Positions 1 to 7,382 of a DNA stretch of 28,306 nucleotides are shown here, one piece after another. Location: NCBI GenBank assembly GCA_035513175.1, contig DATKCN010000251.1, positions 1-28,306 on the forward strand, written 5' to 3'. A program made the translations under genes and the position numbers. The notes below the pieces were generated by a model, which was given only the letters and a program-made list of their open reading frames with translations, did no database searches and was not told the DNA's origin. This DNA is from DATKCN01 sp035513175 (GTDB lineage: Bacteria; Chloroflexota; Chloroflexia; Thermomicrobiales; CFX8). How positions within the stretch are numbered: position 1 is the stretch's first letter; every line of letters begins with the position of its first letter.

Positions 1-809
1 CAGGTCCGGAAGTCCTTGGCGGTGAACTCGGCCCCGCTGATCTCCCGTAGGTATTCGTTGACGTCGTCCGAGCGGACCGCGCGCAGCTCGCCGTCATCGC
101 CGCGATACTGGAACAGAACCTCACCGAGAAGATCGCGCGCGCCGCGCACGACGCGAGCCAGACGTGGGTCATTAATGGTTATGCGATGCTCCTTGCCGCC
201 CTTACCGGTGAAGTCGAACGTCACGTTCGCCGTCCCGACCTCGACCTGCTCGTCTCGCAGCGTGGTCAGTCCGAACGACCCGTTCGTTCTCGCGTACTCC
301 TCGTTGCCCACCCGGATCATCGTTGTTTCCAGCAGCCGCACGACCGCCGCGAGCACGCGTTCGCGCGGTAGGCCGCGCAGCTTGAGGTGTTCTTCCGTCG
401 CGGCGCGGATGGCGGGGAGCGCGCGCCCGAAGTCAATCGTGTGGTCGAACTTGGCCACGTCCCGCGTCTCTCTCCAGCGCGGGTGGTAAAGGTACTGCTT
501 GCGACCGCGATCGTCGCGACCTGTCGCCTGAAGGTGGCCGCTCGGCGACGGGCAGATCCAGACATCGGTCCACGCGGGTGGAATGGTCAGGGACTCGATG
601 CGCTTACGCGCGCGGGCATCGGACAGGGTGGACCCGTCCGGCGCGATGTACGAGAACCCTCGCCCTCGGCGAACGCGGCGCACTCCGGGATTCTGGTCGC
701 TTACGTAGCGGAGCCGCGCATCGCGTGCCGAGTCCTCTGGGTCTGAAGAATGAGTTGTCGAAACCGTCGATTCCTGAGCAGTCACTTCGGTCCTTGTCTG
801 TTCCCCCAT
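1..809 (-). CDS. DNA topoisomerase IB (poxvirus/bacterial type), C-terminus cut by window edge
   Basis: Type IB topoisomerase, which relaxes supercoils through a 3'-phosphotyrosyl intermediate. The visible 269 residues start at an ATG (807-809) preceded by GGAGG at 819-823. After an acidic, Ser/Thr-rich tail of about 30 residues comes the N-terminal domain, with the family string WICPSPSGHLQATGRD (about 84-99) and QYLYHPRWR (about 105-113). The catalytic core follows: IRVGNEEYARTNGSFG (about 165-180) and GKGGKEHRI (about 202-210), which should carry the equivalents of vaccinia Arg130 and Lys167. The frame stays open to base 3, at the FTAKDFRT motif. The later catalytic Arg, His and nucleophilic Tyr lie outside the window, so I cannot confirm that the gene is intact. 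Family members run roughly 330-370 residues, so about three quarters is present. It is divergent from the ABC ATPase gene. Confidence 0.93.
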   Translation of the reverse strand, partial: MGEQTRTEVTAQESTVSTTHSSDPEDSARDARLRYVSDQNPGVRRVRRGRGFSYIAPDGSTLSDARARKRIESLTIPPAWTDVWICPSPSGHLQATGRDDRGRKQYLYHPRWRETRDVAKFDHTIDFGRALPAIRAATEEHLKLRGLPRERVLAAVVRLLETTMIRVGNEEYARTNGSFGLTTLRDEQVEVGTANVTFDFTGKGGKEHRITINDPRLARVVRGARDLLGEVLFQYRGDDGELRAVRSDDVNEYLREISGAEFTAKDFRT

Positions 810-844
810 AGCGGGCTGCCTCCGGCGTGGCCGGAAATGCAATC

Positions 845-867
845 GTGGCGCCAAGGCGAGGCGCCAC
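845..867. promoter_or_regulatory. Inverted repeat between topoisomerase IB and ABC ATPase genes
   Basis: Perfect 8-bp arms GTGGCGCC (845-852) and GGCGCCAC (860-867) flank a 7-nt loop in the 218-bp divergent intergenic region, about 36 bp upstream of the topoisomerase start. It could be an operator or a leader hairpin for topB1 mRNA. In GC-rich DNA such repeats also arise by chance. No T-run follows on either strand, so it does not look like an intrinsic terminator. Confidence 0.3.
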
Positions 868-919
868 CAAGGCAGCCATGGCCGTAGGTGCCGCTCGACT
901 GCGCTTTGTCGCGAAGGCG

Positions 920-948
920 TTGACGGGGTTTCGAATTGCGGGTAGCCT
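920..948 (+). promoter_or_regulatory. Probable sigma-A-type promoter for the ABC ATPase gene
   Basis: TTGACG (920-925) and TAGCCT (943-948) are separated by exactly 17 bp. The start point would be near 955, leaving a leader of about 70 nt before the GTG at 1028. The -35 box is strong and the -10 box is moderate. Confidence 0.4.
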
Positions 949-1027
949 GTCAGCGAGCGACTACGGCGCGAAAGTCGAGAGCGGCATGCTTGCAGCGCCG
1001 CGCCTCGCGTGAGCGAAGGGAGGCCCC

Positions 1028-2128
<1,101 letters not shown>

Positions 2129-2157
2129 GCCGACGACGCGACCGGTCGAGTCGAGCG

Positions 2158-3063
2158 TTACCCTCGTGAGAGCAGAGCATCGACCTGCTCGCGCGTCGGA
2201 AGTCCCGGCTCCGCGCCACGCACCGTCGCCGCGTGCGCCCCGGCGGCGCAGGCGATCCGCGCCGCATCGGCGATCAGCCGCCCCTCGCCGAGCGACAACC
2301 CGAGGGCGGCGCAGAAGCTGTCGCCCGCGCCGGTCGCGTCGATTGCGTCAATCCGGGGTGGCGCGATCGCCCCGTACGCTCCGTCCTCCACATACGCCGC
2401 GCCTCGCGAGCCAAGCGTAATCACAACCGTACGCCCGTCGCGTGCCAGCGCATCTGCCAACCATCGCGGGTCGTGACTCGTCGTCGAATCGGCGCCTGAC
2501 AACGCGATCGCCTCAATCTCGTTGGCGCAGAGGATGTCCGCCGCCGCCAAAAGTTCATCGGTGACGTCATGGACCGGCGCGGGATTGAGAAAGACGCGAC
2601 CACCGCGACGCCTGACCTCGACGGCCACGGCCAGTGAGGTCTGCGCCGGGACTTCGCCCTGGATAAACAGCACGTCACAGGCCGGGATATCGCGAGATGG
2701 TAGAGGCGTCAATGCGTGGTTCGCGCCGGGCGAGTGCACGAAGCCGACATCGCCGTCCGGGGTCACCAACGGCACGGCGACCGACGTATGTGAAGTCGTC
2801 AAAACCTGGATTCCCGTGGCGTCGACCCCTTCTCGAATCAGAGACATCTTGAGCTCGGAGCCGAACGGGTCGTCTCCAACCGCGCCAATCATCGCGACGT
2901 CGGCTCCAAGCCGGGCAAGCGCGACAGCCTGGTTGTAGCCCTTGCCGCCCCGGAATCGTCCGAACGACTCGGCAATGATGACCTCGCCCGGCTCGGGACG
3001 CTTCGGCACGCGGAAGCTCAGATCCATCACCAGCGATCCAACGACGAGAGCCCGGACGGTCAT
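2158..3063 (-). CDS. PfkB/ribokinase-family sugar kinase
   Basis: Carbohydrate kinase of the ribokinase fold, 301 residues, full length. The N-terminal family motif FRGGKGYNQAVALARLGADV (about 37-56) shapes the substrate pocket. The C-terminal signature DATGAGDSF (242-250) gives the anion hole and the catalytic base Asp248. The NPAP segment and the NEIEA segment (about 180-184) match ribokinase more than fructokinase or adenosine kinase, so ribose or another pentose is the most likely substrate, but this cannot be fixed by eye. The ATG start lies inside the stop codon of the upstream methyltransferase gene (ATGA, 3060-3063), so translation should be coupled. It is the third gene of the HAD > methyltransferase > kinase operon. 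No classical ribose transporter genes (rbsABC) are nearby. Confidence 0.9.
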   Translation of the reverse strand: MTVRALVVGSLVMDLSFRVPKRPEPGEVIIAESFGRFRGGKGYNQAVALARLGADVAMIGAVGDDPFGSELKMSLIREGVDATGIQVLTTSHTSVAVPLVTPDGDVGFVHSPGANHALTPLPSRDIPACDVLFIQGEVPAQTSLAVAVEVRRRGGRVFLNPAPVHDVTDELLAAADILCANEIEAIALSGADSTTSHDPRWLADALARDGRTVVITLGSRGAAYVEDGAYGAIAPPRIDAIDATGAGDSFCAALGLSLGEGRLIADAARIACAAGAHAATVRGAEPGLPTREQVDALLSRG

Positions 3064-3923
3064 CGCGTCTGCTCCGGTCGTGACGATTGAGCAGGCGTGT
3101 TCTCAGCGGGTTTGCGCGCCGTGAGATGCAGTCCGCTCGCGAACGCCGGTCCACGGAGGACGCGGTCTTCCAGATAGGACAGGCGCCACGTCACCACGAA
3201 GACGCCACGCGCGATCAGCCTCACCGCCGCGACCGGCAGCCTGCCGCGCCCGCCGCCCTCGCGCTCCCGCTGCCAGTAGTCGACGATGTCGTGAGTTTGC
3301 CCCACGATGTGGAACGAGTGGGCCTTGTCGACGACTGTGAAACCTGCCCGAGTCACCAGCGCGGCCACGGCGTCCCGATCGAAACGCTGGACATGCCCGA
3401 CGTGGTCGCGCTTCCAGCGATGAATGGGAATCGGCCTGTCGCGTCGCAGCGCACGGTACAGCGTGCGCGGCTGGTCTTCAAGCGGCACGAAGAAGTGCAG
3501 GACGCCGCCGGGACACAGCACGCGGAAGGACTCCGCCAGCATCCGTGGCGGGTACGGCACGTGCTCCAGGAGATCGAAGAACACGACTGCGCCGAATGTC
3601 GATGCGCGCAGCGGAATGGCTTCGGCGTCCAGCACGAGATATGCGGGACCGCCGCCGGCAGCAACTGCCTCGTGAGTGGCGACCCCGGAAATGTCGCCTC
3701 CCACGATCGTCAGGTCGGGTCTGGCTCGGGCCAGAGCCCGAGCATACCGACCGGCTCCGGCGCCGGGCAGGAGGATCGAGCCGCGGACATCCCGCAGCGC
3801 GTGGAGGGCGCGATCGAGCCTGATCGAGGCGAGATTCTGGACTCCGGGGCGGATCTCGTCGCGTCCCTGGATTTTGCCGGGGTCGTTGACGTCGTACGAG
3901 CAGCCTGTCGAGCGGTCGGTCAC
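3060..3923 (-). CDS. Class I SAM-dependent methyltransferase
   Basis: Rossmann-fold methyltransferase of the type-11 group, 287 residues. Motif I is ILLPGAGAGRYAR (about 50-62), an unusual version with Pro-Gly-Ala in place of the common Val-Gly-Cys. GGDIS (about 75-79) is the ribose-binding acidic loop, followed by DAEAIPLRASTFGAVVFFDLLEHV and the LCPGGVLHFFVP strand. A stretch of about 90 residues after the core (RWKRDHVGHVQRF onward) ends in a Pro/Gln-rich tail. The start is GTG at 3923, overlapping the HAD stop (GTGA, 3920-3923); its own stop overlaps the kinase start. Being sandwiched in a coupled operon between a phosphatase and a sugar kinase suggests action on a phosphorylated or sugar metabolite, or on a glycolipid. 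The substrate is unknown. Confidence 0.85.
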   Translation of the reverse strand: MTDRSTGCSYDVNDPGKIQGRDEIRPGVQNLASIRLDRALHALRDVRGSILLPGAGAGRYARALARARPDLTIVGGDISGVATHEAVAAGGGPAYLVLDAEAIPLRASTFGAVVFFDLLEHVPYPPRMLAESFRVLCPGGVLHFFVPLEDQPRTLYRALRRDRPIPIHRWKRDHVGHVQRFDRDAVAALVTRAGFTVVDKAHSFHIVGQTHDIVDYWQREREGGGRGRLPVAAVRLIARGVFVVTWRLSYLEDRVLRGPAFASGLHLTARKPAENTPAQSSRPEQTR

Positions 3924-4777
3924 CGGCTGGATCCGGCGGCAATCAGGTTGAGCTGATCCGTCAAGGGATCGAGGGTGTCGATGATAACGTCCGGCACGAT
4001 GCCGCTTTCGACGACCTCGGCGCGGTCGGAGACGCCGGTCAGCACGAGCACAGTGCGCGTGCCTGCTCGCTGGCCCGCCAGAATGTCGGTGTCGAGCCGG
4101 TCTCCGATCATCAGCGTGCGATTGGCGGCGGCGCCCATGATGTCAACACAGGACTGGACCAGCTCGGGATTCGGCTTGCCGACAACGAGCGGGTCGATCC
4201 CGGTCGCCGCTGACAGCGCGGCGACGATCGCGCCTGAGCCGGGAATCAGCCCGTCCTCGGAAGGAAACGTCTTATCTGCGTTGGTGGCGATGTAGGTCGC
4301 TCCCGCGCGGATCGCGAGGCAGGCGGTCTTCAGCATTTCGTAACGGAGCTCGAAATTAGCGCCCGACACGACGATCTCGGCGTCGCGTTCGGCCGGTGTG
4401 AAGTAGTCGTCCTCTAAGACCGCGTCTCGCAACGCCGCCATGCCGACGATATACACCGTCGTGCCGGCCGGAAACCGGGAGCGCAGGTAGGTTGCCGTTG
4501 CCACTCCGGACGTCACAATGCTGGTCGCAGGTACGTCGATTCCCATGGCGCTCAGTTTCTTGACGTACTGTCCGGGGGTATTGGTCGAATTGTTCGTCGC
4601 CATCGAGTACGGTATGCCCGCGCGCCGCAACGCATCGAGAAAGGCCGGAACCTCAGGAATCAGCGTGTCGCCCCGGTACAGCACGCCGTCCATGTCGAGC
4701 ACGCAGCCCTGCACGTCGCCCATCCACCCGCTGGGAAGCGCGAAGTCCAAAGCCGGCTGTTCGTCAATCCGGGTCAA
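3920..4777 (-). CDS. HAD-IIA family sugar/nucleotide phosphatase (NagD-like)
   Basis: HAD superfamily hydrolase of subclass IIA (NagD, phosphoglycolate or 4-nitrophenyl phosphatase-like), 285 residues. Motif I is LDMDGVLYRG (27-36), with nucleophile Asp28 and acid/base Asp30. Motif II is ATNNST (about 59-64), followed by the C2-type cap. Motif III lysine is in VVGKPNPEL and motif IV is MIGDRLDTDILAG. The start is TTG at 4777, with AGGGAAG centred about 10 bases upstream. An in-frame ATG at 4723 lacks a ribosome binding site and would delete the residues before motif I. It is the first gene of the operon; the next gene overlaps it by 4 nt. HAD-IIA enzymes dephosphorylate small sugar or nucleoside monophosphates; the substrate here is not determinable. 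Confidence 0.9.
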   Translation of the reverse strand: MTRIDEQPALDFALPSGWMGDVQGCVLDMDGVLYRGDTLIPEVPAFLDALRRAGIPYSMATNNSTNTPGQYVKKLSAMGIDVPATSIVTSGVATATYLRSRFPAGTTVYIVGMAALRDAVLEDDYFTPAERDAEIVVSGANFELRYEMLKTACLAIRAGATYIATNADKTFPSEDGLIPGSGAIVAALSAATGIDPLVVGKPNPELVQSCVDIMGAAANRTLMIGDRLDTDILAGQRAGTRTVLVLTGVSDRAEVVESGIVPDVIIDTLDPLTDQLNLIAAGSSR

Positions 4778-4946
4778 GGAATCTTCCCTGCCTTTCGTCG
4801 CCGGCTTGTCGACTCATGCCGAGCGGGGCCGCATTCAGGATCGAGGATGCGGGAGCAGGCCAACTCAACGCTTGTAATCACGAGTGAACGCGCCCGGCCA
4901 GCGCCGCGCCCGCGAGACTCTACCACAGTGTTCCAGCGCTTCCCGT

Positions 4947-4952
4947 TATACT
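4947..4952 (+). promoter_or_regulatory. -10 box upstream of the M20 peptidase gene
   Basis: TATACT at 4947-4952 lies 38 bp before the ATG at 4990, with GGGAGGAGAG just upstream of the start as ribosome binding site. No convincing -35 box is present at 16-18 bp, so the promoter may be weak or activated. Confidence 0.35.
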
Positions 4953-4989
4953 GCCCGCGCCGTAAGGACGGAGCGGGAGGAGAGCGCGC

Positions 4990-6180
4990 ATGCCAACCGA
5001 AACCGCGAACAGGATTCTTGAGAGGATTCACGAAGATGAGTCGGTCTCACTTCTGCAAGCATTGGTGCGCGACGCGGCGTCCGTCAACCCGCCAGGAGAT
5101 GTGCGGGAGTCGATACGCATCTGCCAGGAGAAGCTTGGCAGCGAGGGATTCGAGACAGAGATCATCGGCGACATCGAGATCATGCCGAACCTCGTCGCGA
5201 CGTTGCGTCGAGGCTCAGGTCCGACGCTGCTGTTCAACGCACACGTCGACGTAGTGCCGACCGGCGCGCTGGAGGCCTGGTCATATCCGCCATTCGAGGG
5301 GGTCGTGGACAATGGTCGGGTTTACGGGCGCGGCGCCGGGGACGACAAGGCGAGCGTGACCGCGCAGGTGATGGGCGCGATCGCGGTGGCCCGTAGCGGC
5401 GTGCCATTGAATGGAACGCTGATCGTCAACGTCGTGGCCGACGAGGAGACCGGTGGCGTTCACGGGGCGAAGCACGTAGTCGATCACATTGCATCGCGCC
5501 CCGACTTCGTCATCGTCGGCGAGCAGACGATGAACCGGGTGTGCGTCGGCGAGCGCGGGTTCGCCAGCACCGAGGTGACCGTGCATGGCCGGGCCGCGCA
5601 CGGCGCACTGCCGTGGGAAGGCGCGAACGCGATCGAGGCGATGGCGGAGGTAATCGTGGCGTTGCGCGCGCAATTGTGGCCGAAGCTCGAGGAGCGCACG
5701 CATCCGTACTTCCACCATTCGTCGGCCTCGATCAACCTGATCGAGGGAGGAGTCAAGGCGAATGTCGTGCCCGATCGCTGCTCGATCTACATAGACCGGC
5801 GAATCATTCCGGGCGAGCGGCCGGAAGATGACGTGCAGGAGATTCGGGATGTGACGGAGCGGGCGGTGGCGGGAATGGCGGGGGTCAGCGTCGAGGTGAT
5901 TGGACGGGGACTCGGCGCGGCGTCCATGAGCGATCCCGACTCAGCGGTCGTGCGCGCGATGCTGGCCGCGAACGAGTCGCTGGGGCTCGACACGAATCTG
6001 ACCGGCTTCTCAATGGGCACCGATGGGCGTCACTTCGCGGCCGTTGGCATCCCGACTATCATCTATGGTCCGGGCGACCCGAAGTTGGCCCACATCCCGG
6101 ACGAGTGGGTTGGTGTTGACGAGATGCTGGACGCGGCGCGGGCTTACGCGCTTGCGGCGCTGGAGATTCTTGGCGTCTAG
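4990..6180 (+). CDS. M20 family metallopeptidase (ArgE/DapE/ACY1-like)
   Basis: Di-zinc amidohydrolase or peptidase of the M20 family, 396 residues, full length. Metal ligands can be placed by motif: His85 in NAHVDVVP with Asp87 behind it, bridging Asp118 in GRGAGDDK, catalytic Glu152 and ligand Glu153 in ADEETGG, Glu178 in VGEQT, and C-terminal His368 in AHIPDEW. The dimerisation lid starts near GFASTEVTVHGRAAHG. Family members deacylate N-acetyl amino acids, succinyl-diaminopimelate or dipeptides. Isolated copies such as this one cannot be assigned to a pathway by sequence alone. A strong ribosome binding site precedes the ATG. The gene is divergent from the HAD operon, and a methyltransferase gene follows after 53 bp. 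Confidence 0.92.
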   Translation: MPTETANRILERIHEDESVSLLQALVRDAASVNPPGDVRESIRICQEKLGSEGFETEIIGDIEIMPNLVATLRRGSGPTLLFNAHVDVVPTGALEAWSYPPFEGVVDNGRVYGRGAGDDKASVTAQVMGAIAVARSGVPLNGTLIVNVVADEETGGVHGAKHVVDHIASRPDFVIVGEQTMNRVCVGERGFASTEVTVHGRAAHGALPWEGANAIEAMAEVIVALRAQLWPKLEERTHPYFHHSSASINLIEGGVKANVVPDRCSIYIDRRIIPGERPEDDVQEIRDVTERAVAGMAGVSVEVIGRGLGAASMSDPDSAVVRAMLAANESLGLDTNLTGFSMGTDGRHFAAVGIPTIIYGPGDPKLAHIPDEWVGVDEMLDAARAYALAALEILGV

Positions 6181-6233
6181 CCCGAGCGGGTGTCTGCGAT
6201 TGACGTCGATGGCGTCGTCGGGGAAGGACTGTC

Positions 6234-7037
6234 ATGCACACGTCAAGCCAGCCTCCCGAAGCGTGGGAGCGCGGGGACGCGTACGAGGGCTACGTCGGTC
6301 GCTGGAGCCGCCTCGTCGCCGCCACGTTCGTCGACCTACTTGACGTTCCTCCGGAGCGCCGCTGGCTCGACGTTGGTTGCGGTTCCGGCGCGCTGACCTC
6401 AGCGATCCTTCACCGAACGCATCCGGCGACTGTAGTCGGCATCGATGCGTCAAGTGGGTTTATCGCGTATGCGAGGCGCGCAATTGACGATCCGCGAGCG
6501 TCGTTTCAGGTGGGAAACGCGCTGGATCTGCCGCCGGACATGGGCTCATTCGACGCTGTCGTGTCGGGTCTCGTCCTGAACTTCGTCCCGGATGCCGGGC
6601 TTATGCTTCGCGAGATGGCGCGCGTGACGGTTGACGGCGGCGTCGTCTCCGTCTACGTCTGGGACTACGCGGGCGAGATGGAGCTCATGCGCTCGTTTTG
6701 GGACGCTGCAGTACGCCTTGACTCGAGCGCGTTGGAGCTCGATGAAGGACGCCGCTTCCCGCTGTGCCAGCCGGAACCGCTCCGGAATCTGTTCGCCGAG
6801 AGCGGTCTCAGCGACGTGCGGGTTAATGCAATCGACGTTCCGACAGTCTTCCATGATTTCGATGACTTCTGGGCGCCGTTCCTCGGCGGTCAAGGGCCGG
6901 CTCCGGGCTACGTGATTTCGCTCGACGCGGAACGCCGGACGGCTTTGCGGGACGAGCTCAAAGCGACGCTGCCCACGCGACCTGACGGATCAATCCCCCT
7001 GAACGCCCGGGCATGGATGGCGCGTGGGACGTCCTGA
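6234..7037 (+). CDS. Class I SAM-dependent methyltransferase
   Basis: Methyltransferase of the UbiE/type-11 group, 267 residues. Motif I is WLDVGCGSGALTSAI (44-58), the acidic loop is VGIDAS (about 68-73), motif II is FDAVVSGLVLNFVPD, and motif III is VDGGVVSVYVWDYAG. The remainder is a substrate-binding region with no recognised signature. GGGGAAGGAC just upstream supports the ATG at 6234. It follows the M20 peptidase by 53 bp on the same strand and may share its transcript. The substrate is unknown. It is not similar enough by eye to the methyltransferase at 3060-3923 to be a recent duplicate. Confidence 0.88.
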   Translation: MHTSSQPPEAWERGDAYEGYVGRWSRLVAATFVDLLDVPPERRWLDVGCGSGALTSAILHRTHPATVVGIDASSGFIAYARRAIDDPRASFQVGNALDLPPDMGSFDAVVSGLVLNFVPDAGLMLREMARVTVDGGVVSVYVWDYAGEMELMRSFWDAAVRLDSSALELDEGRRFPLCQPEPLRNLFAESGLSDVRVNAIDVPTVFHDFDDFWAPFLGGQGPAPGYVISLDAERRTALRDELKATLPTRPDGSIPLNARAWMARGTS

Positions 7038-7138
7038 CCGGAGCGACGACGGCGCGCTTGGCGCCCAGCCGCCATTCGCCAGCGGGACGGCTCGGGAACG
7101 TGGAGGGAGAGGGCATGACCGTCCGTCGTCGCGCCGGG

Positions 7139-7351
7139 CTACTTGTCCATCCGGTGGTCGATGGCCGTCGCGATCACGAAGATGGACATGAAGAAAATGG
7201 GGATCAGGAGCAGCACCAGGACCAGCCCGCCGACGGCGAGAGCGGCCTTCCCCAGATCGACGATCACGTCCATGACAGCTATCCGATTCGTTTCGCTGGC
7301 CCGGATGGATCGAGCGGCGCCAACGAGTTGAGCCGACCGGGTCTGGACCAT
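7139..7351 (-). CDS. Small single-pass membrane protein downstream of clpB
   Basis: Up to 70 residues, with one long hydrophobic segment (KAALAVGGLVLVLLLIPIFF and the following nine residues) and a short charged tail HRMDK. No family is recognised. The ATG at 7351 has GAGG only three bases away. An internal ATG at 7273 would give a 44-residue protein consisting almost only of the membrane segment. It begins 31 bp after the clpB stop on the same strand, with a perfect TATAAT in the gap, so it may have its own promoter and also be read through from hspR-clpB. The clean hydrophobic profile and operon position favour a real gene, but it could be spurious. Confidence 0.55.
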   Translation of the reverse strand: MVQTRSAQLVGAARSIRASETNRIAVMDVIVDLGKAALAVGGLVLVLLLIPIFFMSIFVIATAIDHRMDK

Positions 7352-7359
7352 CCGCCTCG

Positions 7360-7365
7360 ATTATA
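7360..7365 (-). promoter_or_regulatory. Perfect TATAAT -10 box in front of the small membrane protein
   Basis: Minus-strand TATAAT at 7365-7360 lies only 8 nt before the ATG at 7351, so a transcript starting 6-7 nt downstream would be almost leaderless. Upstream is CTGACC at 15 bp, a poor -35. The alternative is that translation starts at 7273, with a leader of about 80 nt. Confidence 0.4.
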
Positions 7366-7382
7366 CGACGGCCCGTGTCCGG

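Noticed and set aside
16..489. Plus-strand open frame of 157 codons at the left edge
   Set aside because: It is antisense to a clear topoisomerase IB, is Ser/Arg/Pro-rich as expected of a shadow frame in GC-rich DNA, and has no family resemblance.
827..1012. Plus-strand frame of 61 codons between the topoisomerase and ABC ATPase genes
   Set aside because: No ribosome site, low-complexity Ala/Arg composition, and it overlaps the predicted ATPase promoter.
2139..2148. CGACCGGTCG palindrome as terminator between the converging ATPase and kinase genes
   Set aside because: Only 10 bp without a loop or T-run; probably chance in GC-rich DNA.
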